20,369 bases of DNA, from contig JAJDYK010000362.1 of NCBI GenBank assembly GCA_022825185.1, positions 1 to 20,369 of the forward strand, given 5' to 3'. Source of the DNA: Candidatus Latescibacterota bacterium (lineage in GTDB: Bacteria; Latescibacterota; UBA2968; UBA8231). The notes beneath the pieces were generated by a model. The model made no database searches. It was given only the letters and a program-made list of their open reading frames with translations, and was not told the DNA's origin. Below are positions 15,034 to 20,369 of this stretch, piece by piece; positions within the stretch are counted from its first letter, which is position 1, and every line of letters begins with the position of its first letter. The position numbers and the translations under genes are program-made.

Positions 15034-17514
15034 ATGAGAATTGGGATTTGTGTCGCCGCGTTGGTTTTGGGCGGTTGGGTAAATGCTGCTGCGGAGTTGC
15101 GGCTGTTCGCTATTCCGGGCAATACAACTTGGATTGATGCCAAGCAGGGACCGCTTTCAGAAAATCGCTTCATTGAAGTAATAGACCTTGAAAGCTATGA
15201 AAATGGCATTGGGCCTATTACCCCATCGCGTGTAGTTCCCGTTCCCGAAGTTCCTCTCGCATTAACCGCCGCCGAAGTGGATGCAGCGACCGATTCCAGC
15301 CTCTTTGCCTTCTCGCTTAATGTAACCAGAGCCGATGTAGTAGCACCGACTGATATCGAACTCGAAGATGGTACGACCGTAAAGGCGGGCACGGTCTTGG
15401 TTCCTCGTTGGAGTTCCTTCCCGCGTAGCTTAGAGGCCGTCCAGTTATTGCGTCGGGCTGGCATCACCGAGATTGAGGCCATGATCAACGTGGCCGAGTC
15501 CTTCCCCCGCCCTCCCAGCGGCGACAAGTACAATAAGGGACTCAATCTCACGCCTCTCGGCATTTTTGAAAGGGCTTTGACTGACCAGCGACTCCAGGAG
15601 GGCTTATGGCACGTTTTCGATGGCGATCCACTGACCCATTTCGAGCGCATTGACCGAGTTGGGCAGGACGTCAAACAGCAATGGATTCTCTATATCGACT
15701 TAGGACGCTACTTTCCAATCCGCTTGTTCCGCCTCTATCCCAGTCTTGAAGAGCCCTCGCGCGTTTCAGCTTATACCTTCTATAGGGGCCTGCCTGGGAC
15801 TGAAAAGGTGATTGCCGGCCTTAGTCTCGACGATCCGAGTGTTGGGCAGTTGGCGTTCCCTAGATTCACTAAGATAGCCTCGACTTTTCCGACCTTCGTT
15901 CCCGAGTCGAGCGCACCGGTCAATGTGGAAGACACTATTGCCGTGGCCTTTGAGCCGCAGGCCTACATGCGCTATGCGCGCTTTGATTTTCAGACTCCGC
16001 TGGATTACGATTTAGCTGAAATGGAGTTTTTAGCTGACGGCTTTGTGCCTGAGGCGGTTTATACTTCCAATGCACTGCCGCTGCCCCCAGCGACCTTGGG
16101 ACGGATCTTCTGGGACGAGCGAAAAATTGGCGATCCCAACGGGTCGCGCGCTATCGTGCGCGTACAGACAGGCGTCAATCCCGAGCCGGAGGTACTTTTT
16201 CGCGTCAACAAATTCGAGCGCTCGGTGGAGTGGAAAGAGGAAGGGGCGAGCATCACCGACCAACGGCTTGGCTCTAAGACCTTCGGCCAGGAAGTGGACC
16301 TAAACGATGAGGCTCTCAATCTGGAAGCCCGTGAGATCTTCAGTGCTGCCTTGCCCGAAGACCGAGCGCGAGTCCGCCTGACCCGCGCTGAGTACAAGGC
16401 TCTGCCGGGCAATGAGCGGCGCCATGTTGAGCCCGATCTCGAGTTTTGGAGTGGTGTTCAGTTGGCTAACAATGGCCAGTTGATCAATGCACCGAGTGGT
16501 CGGCCCTTCATTCAGATTGAGGTTGAGTTTCTGAGCGAAGATCCTGCGGCGGCTACGATTATTAGCAATTTGCGTTTTGAATACTCCGCTCCGCAGATCA
16601 CGGATCAGGTCTTCGGCGAAATTGCTCCGGCCGTGGATGTGATTGCTGGCCGCGATACCTCCTTTGTGCTGGTCCTCAACGCTGGACTAGGGGCTGAGAA
16701 CAATGGGTTCAACCGCTTGCAGGTTTTTACGCCAGCGCGTGCGGAAGCCATTGAGGGGGTGGAAGTGGATCTAGGCGACGGAGAGTTCTTGGACTTGGAA
16801 CGAGTGGATGACGAAGGCAAGATAGGCGAGGGACAGTTTCGAGAATTGTACGTCGCCGATGATCAGTTCGTCGTTGGTTTTCCAACCATAGGCCCAGCTG
16901 AGGAAGGCCAAGTCCGCAACGCATTGGTAAAGGTCCGCTTTCAGGGCCGGGTCATCGACTTCCGCACCAACTTCGCTGCCAATGTATTCTTAGACACTTT
17001 AGATGCAGAAGCAGAGCGGCGCTTTACCAGTAGCGGCATTTTGGCGCTTGGGGGTAATGAGAGTGCGCTTGATACGCTGGCCATTTTCTTGCCACAGCGG
17101 GTGGAGGACAATGACGTGGTAGATTTCGCAGCGACGGACCAGCTCTCAGATCGCAATTCCCTAGCGGTGATCGCCGATATTTCAGCGCAGAGCGAGAACC
17201 TAGTGACCAATTTCAAGGTCGTGCCCAATCCTTTTACGCCCAATGGCGACGACGTCAACGACGAAGTAGTCGTGACTTTTGACGTCCAGCGATTGCTAAC
17301 GCCTAAGCCATTATATCTGGAGATATTCGATTTGAACGGTCGGCGTAGGCGTCTCATTGAGCGCCAGCTATCGTCGGGGGGATATTCCCAACAGTGGGAT
17401 GGCCGCGACGATGCTGGACAGGTCGTGCCTCCAGGGCTATACCTATTGCGCATTTCGACCGACGCTGATCATGCAGGTGAGGCCCAGACGCGCATCATTT
17501 CCGTAGCGTATTAG
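15034..17514 (+). CDS. Large secreted protein with discoidin-like region and FlgD/CHU_C-like C-terminal domain
   Basis: This 826-residue protein has a signal peptide (RIGICVAALVLGGWVNAAA, cleavage near residue 20). Residues about 190-345 look discoidin-like: FDGDPLTHF (195-203), then WILYIDLGRYFPI, RYARFDF and LAEMEFLADG. A short motif YKALPGNERR follows at 454-463, then a block around PFIQIEVEFLSEDP (491-504) with NLRFEYSAP. The C-terminus has VVPNPFTPNGDDVND (729-743) and WDGRDDAGQVVPPGLYLLRIS (788-808), the FlgD-Ig/CHU_C-type domain that ends many secreted proteins of FCB bacteria and can act as a sorting or anchoring module. GGGAG lies upstream of the ATG. It is followed after 35 bases by a diverged paralogue. 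No enzyme motif is seen; a structural or adhesive surface role is likely but unproven. Confidence 0.78.
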   Translation: MRIGICVAALVLGGWVNAAAELRLFAIPGNTTWIDAKQGPLSENRFIEVIDLESYENGIGPITPSRVVPVPEVPLALTAAEVDAATDSSLFAFSLNVTRADVVAPTDIELEDGTTVKAGTVLVPRWSSFPRSLEAVQLLRRAGITEIEAMINVAESFPRPPSGDKYNKGLNLTPLGIFERALTDQRLQEGLWHVFDGDPLTHFERIDRVGQDVKQQWILYIDLGRYFPIRLFRLYPSLEEPSRVSAYTFYRGLPGTEKVIAGLSLDDPSVGQLAFPRFTKIASTFPTFVPESSAPVNVEDTIAVAFEPQAYMRYARFDFQTPLDYDLAEMEFLADGFVPEAVYTSNALPLPPATLGRIFWDERKIGDPNGSRAIVRVQTGVNPEPEVLFRVNKFERSVEWKEEGASITDQRLGSKTFGQEVDLNDEALNLEAREIFSAALPEDRARVRLTRAEYKALPGNERRHVEPDLEFWSGVQLANNGQLINAPSGRPFIQIEVEFLSEDPAAATIISNLRFEYSAPQITDQVFGEIAPAVDVIAGRDTSFVLVLNAGLGAENNGFNRLQVFTPARAEAIEGVEVDLGDGEFLDLERVDDEGKIGEGQFRELYVADDQFVVGFPTIGPAEEGQVRNALVKVRFQGRVIDFRTNFAANVFLDTLDAEAERRFTSSGILALGGNESALDTLAIFLPQRVEDNDVVDFAATDQLSDRNSLAVIADISAQSENLVTNFKVVPNPFTPNGDDVNDEVVVTFDVQRLLTPKPLYLEIFDLNGRRRRLIERQLSSGGYSQQWDGRDDAGQVVPPGLYLLRISTDADHAGEAQTRIISVAY

Positions 17515-17549
17515 CTTTAGCTATAACGCGCGAAAAGAAAGGAAATGCT

Positions 17550-20369
17550 ATGAAACGGCTGCTAAAGCGGAAGACGGCTCTCTTAGCCGTGTTATTTTTG
17601 CCTAGTTTCTGTCTGGCTCAAACGGATGCCTATCGGCTTTTCGGCAGCTCGATTCGCGTGGATCGGGCTTCGCACTGGGAAAACTGGATTTATCAGAACG
17701 ACTTGGTCTCCCAGTTGAACGTGCCAATCCGCGATGCGGACATTTTCCGAGTTGATGCCGATGGGCTGCGGCCGACTTTCTTTCGCCGCAATATCAACGT
17801 GGCCCCGACGGCTGTCGATTTCACCTATCCTGATTTGGTCCGAGCTAACGGCGATCTCGTCTCTGGGGGGGCGACGGCTAAGTCCAATGACGCCTTGGCC
17901 AATAATATCATCGATGGCGATTTAAGCACCTTTTGGGAACCGGACACGCCGATCAGTTTTACGAGCCGCCTGACTCGCCCTGGAGATTTCCATCTCGACG
18001 GTCTGCGCGACTGGGAAATTGAAGTCGATCTGGGGCGGCTGGTCTTTGCCGATAGCCTGACGATTATCTTTCCCGCTGGCCAGTTTGAGGACGAGTTTCT
18101 CGGCGAGCCGGTTAAGGCCTTTGTGCTTTTCGCCTCAATGGGCGAGCGCTTTCCCTTTCCCTTGGGTAACAACCTCAAGTTTTCCGTCGTCGGGCAAGTC
18201 TCTACCGGCTTCGTCGCTGGCAAATTGGCCCAGTGTGTTCGCGATGAAAGCGCGGGCTACGCTGGCGAAACTCGCTGTGAAGGTGGGGGAGGAGGTGAGA
18301 CCGGTGAAGTGACGCTGGTTCCGATGCCTGGGAGTGAGGGGCGCTATGTGCAGATGACCTTCCCGCTCTTGCCGCTGGATCGAGCCGACTGGGACTTGGA
18401 TGGCCGGCCCGATATTAACGGAGCTTTCATCCATTACGTCCGCATTAAAATTACGGATTCAGACCTCTGGCGCGACGCCTTTTTGGGCACGGGCGAAGAG
18501 GCACGTCTCGCCTATGAAGCATTGCCCCAAGAGCAGCGCGGTGCGATCGTCTATCAGCGCCAGACAGCCGGTGGCCTACTCGTGGAACTCCAAAACGACG
18601 ACAATCTGACGGCCGCAGAAAAGTATCAAGCCCTGCCCGAGGAAAAACGCGGTCCGATCCTCTATTATAGCAAGGAGGTTCCCCGGATTGCCGAGGTTCA
18701 GGTCTGGGCTAAGGGCGACAACTACGCGCTACAACCCGAAAAGCGCGGCGGTGCCTCGTTTGAAAACGGCGGTTTGGGTGCGCCCAATTTGTCCACGGAT
18801 GGGCTATACGATTCGGAGTGGGTGGCCAATACATGGTCGCCGGTGTACCTCAAAGGCACGGCTTGGTACGACTTAGGGGCTGTATTTTGGGTCGATAATG
18901 TCTCAGTAGTCAACAAGCGCATCAACCAGAGCCACCAAGGTGCCTTCTTGGGGCCGGATATCTTGGTTTCCGACGGCACGCTGCTCAAACCCGTGAGCAT
19001 GGACGACCGCGAGGACTTTCCGCAGCTCGAAGAATCGCTCAAATGGGACAACATCATCAGTGAGGAGCACGTCGATAACCACGGTCCGGTAGTGCGCATT
19101 TTCCGCGAGACTTTTCCTTGGCGCAAGATACGCTTTTTGCAAATCCGCGACATCGACGTCACCGGAAATCAATCCGGTCGCTATGGTGCACTGGCGACTT
19201 TAGCCGAGATCCAGCTTTACGGCGAGGGGTATCCGGTGAGCGTGTGGGCGTACTCGCCACCGATCACGCTGACCGATTCACGCGGCAACTTCATCCGCAA
19301 AACCCTGCCGCGCATTGCTTGGGAAGGCGATGTCATCGTCCGCGGGACCGATCCGCTCACCGGCCAAGCCATCGAACGGATCGAGCCGTTGGATCTCCAT
19401 CCAGATGTTCGCTTACAGGTACAGACCCGCACCTCGGATCAGACCGACACCAACTTCACATACTATCAGGTCGTTACTGTTGCTGGCAACGAAGAGCGCG
19501 AGGAAGTGACGAAAGAGGTTTACGACGAGATTGCCTTGGAGTGGACGGCTTGGGAGATCTGGCAGACCCTGCCCGCCAGCCAGCAACACGCCTCGCGCAC
19601 CGACGACGATGGCGACGGGGTCACCGATGAGGATCCGATTGACCTGATTGACAACGATGGCGACGGTAAGGTGGACGAGGACGGCCGCAAACTGCGCCGG
19701 GCACCGCGCTCCAGCTTTGCCAAAGACGGCGAACTGGCATTTGTCGGCTGGAGCGAATGGAGTGAGAGCTATTTGCCCACCAATGGCGTCAACGAGGCGA
19801 CGATCACCTCGCCCAATCCGCGCAAGTTCGTTCAGGTGCGGGTCAATCTCTCTTCAGAGGATCCCTTTAAGACGGCGCGCATCCGCGAGTTGCGCGTTGA
19901 GTTGGCCCCGCCGCTGTCGCTGGAACTGGCCGGCGAGTTGGCACTTCTCACCGACGAGGGAGCAACGCGCGTGCCGACCGACTTGAGTGTGCAGACCTCA
20001 GACTATACGCCGCCGCGCAATATCGATCCGCTCGCGTCGCAGCAGTTTGCTTATTTCATCCGCGCTGCCGAGCCCGACCCGACCGATGCGACCGTGCGCG
20101 ACGGCTTTAACGAGGTGCTGGTCGTCGCGCCGCGCGATGCGCACTTGACCGGTGTGCGCTTGGGGCAGGTCGCTATCGCTCAGACGTCCTCGCTGCTCAA
20201 CCCGGAGGAAACGCAAACCTCGGCGACGACCACGAAGTTTGACCGCGCCTTTGTCCTCGACGACGACGGAGTCTTGCGCGATGCAGATGGCGAGATATTG
20301 GAACGGATGGCGACCGGCGCGGATTCGATCTGGGTGCGGTTCCCCTTTTCGCTCAATGCCGATCTGCCG
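17550..20369 (+). CDS. Large secreted discoidin/TSP3-like protein, paralogue of the preceding gene (3' end missing)
   Basis: The frame is open for 940 codons from ATG 17550 to the right edge, so the C-terminus is missing. AAAGGAAA precedes the start; the signal peptide ends near SFCLA/QTD (residue 23). Two discoidin-like regions are visible: IDGDLSTFW (121-129) with WEIEVDLGR, and LSTDGLYDSEW (414-424) to LAEIQLYGEGY (551-561). Two copies of a motif, YEALPQEQRG (322-331) and YQALPEEKRG (359-368), lie between them. Residues 685-712 hold TSP3-like DDDGDGVTDED and DNDGDGKVDEDG, likely calcium sites, inserted before a block (RKFVQVRVNLSSEDP, 758-772) that matches the preceding protein. The order of parts mirrors that protein, so I predict a FlgD-like C-terminal domain beyond the window. 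Surface adhesion or sugar binding is inference. Confidence 0.77.
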   Translation, partial: MKRLLKRKTALLAVLFLPSFCLAQTDAYRLFGSSIRVDRASHWENWIYQNDLVSQLNVPIRDADIFRVDADGLRPTFFRRNINVAPTAVDFTYPDLVRANGDLVSGGATAKSNDALANNIIDGDLSTFWEPDTPISFTSRLTRPGDFHLDGLRDWEIEVDLGRLVFADSLTIIFPAGQFEDEFLGEPVKAFVLFASMGERFPFPLGNNLKFSVVGQVSTGFVAGKLAQCVRDESAGYAGETRCEGGGGGETGEVTLVPMPGSEGRYVQMTFPLLPLDRADWDLDGRPDINGAFIHYVRIKITDSDLWRDAFLGTGEEARLAYEALPQEQRGAIVYQRQTAGGLLVELQNDDNLTAAEKYQALPEEKRGPILYYSKEVPRIAEVQVWAKGDNYALQPEKRGGASFENGGLGAPNLSTDGLYDSEWVANTWSPVYLKGTAWYDLGAVFWVDNVSVVNKRINQSHQGAFLGPDILVSDGTLLKPVSMDDREDFPQLEESLKWDNIISEEHVDNHGPVVRIFRETFPWRKIRFLQIRDIDVTGNQSGRYGALATLAEIQLYGEGYPVSVWAYSPPITLTDSRGNFIRKTLPRIAWEGDVIVRGTDPLTGQAIERIEPLDLHPDVRLQVQTRTSDQTDTNFTYYQVVTVAGNEEREEVTKEVYDEIALEWTAWEIWQTLPASQQHASRTDDDGDGVTDEDPIDLIDNDGDGKVDEDGRKLRRAPRSSFAKDGELAFVGWSEWSESYLPTNGVNEATITSPNPRKFVQVRVNLSSEDPFKTARIRELRVELAPPLSLELAGELALLTDEGATRVPTDLSVQTSDYTPPRNIDPLASQQFAYFIRAAEPDPTDATVRDGFNEVLVVAPRDAHLTGVRLGQVAIAQTSSLLNPEETQTSATTTKFDRAFVLDDDGVLRDADGEILERMATGADSIWVRFPFSLNADLP

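Overview
The window looks like a chromosome segment of a Gram-negative (diderm) bacterium with a GC content in the high fifties. It encodes an outer-membrane barrel-type protein, two lipoproteins with lipoboxes, a GT39-type membrane glycosyltransferase, and several large secreted proteins. One of these ends in a FlgD/CHU_C-like domain of the kind common in the FCB group and related uncultured phyla. A lineage such as Latescibacterota or another little-studied FCB relative is plausible, but no rRNA or marker gene is present, so this is inference. I see no tRNA, rRNA, CRISPR array, insertion sequence or phage gene.

Layout. (1) Positions 1-1581, minus strand: an outer-membrane protein gene with a signal peptide and an Asp-rich thrombospondin-type-3-like stretch, cut by the left edge. 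(2) 1682-3520: a divergently transcribed long-chain acyl-CoA synthetase. It converges on a minus-strand PfkB/HldE-type sugar kinase (3517-4563), and the two stop codons share the palindrome CTAG. (3) 4687-11899: a tightly packed plus-strand run of seven genes: a GalU-like nucleotidyltransferase, a LarA-family nickel racemase, a CsgG/FlgT-like exported protein, a small exported protein, a PlsC-type acyltransferase, a TolB-like beta-propeller lipoprotein and a GT39-type glycosyltransferase. Gaps are between -1 and 36 bases, so one long operon is likely. (4) 12013-13653: a PEGA-like lipoprotein and an exported protein built from two copies of an unrecognised domain of about 117 residues. (5) 13952-14854: a secreted CBM9-like protein that looks like its own transcription unit, with a palindrome lying on its candidate promoter, a leader of about 200 bases, a strong Shine-Dalgarno sequence and tandem hairpins behind it. 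(6) 15034 to the right edge: two tandem large secreted proteins that I judge to be diverged paralogues. They share discoidin-like regions, a short YxALPxxxR motif and a downstream block around SEDP. The first ends in a FlgD-like domain; the second is cut by the right edge.

How it fits together. The left half is rich in envelope glycan and lipid functions (acyl activation, acyl transfer, sugar kinase, nucleotide-sugar synthesis, lipid-linked sugar transfer). The right half is almost entirely exported or surface proteins, several with sugar-binding-like folds (CBM9, discoidin). A reasonable but unproven reading is a cell-envelope and surface-structure locus. The most interesting parts are the paralogous secreted pair, the unrecognised two-domain protein, the palindrome-covered promoter of the CBM9 gene, and the LarA gene embedded in an envelope operon.
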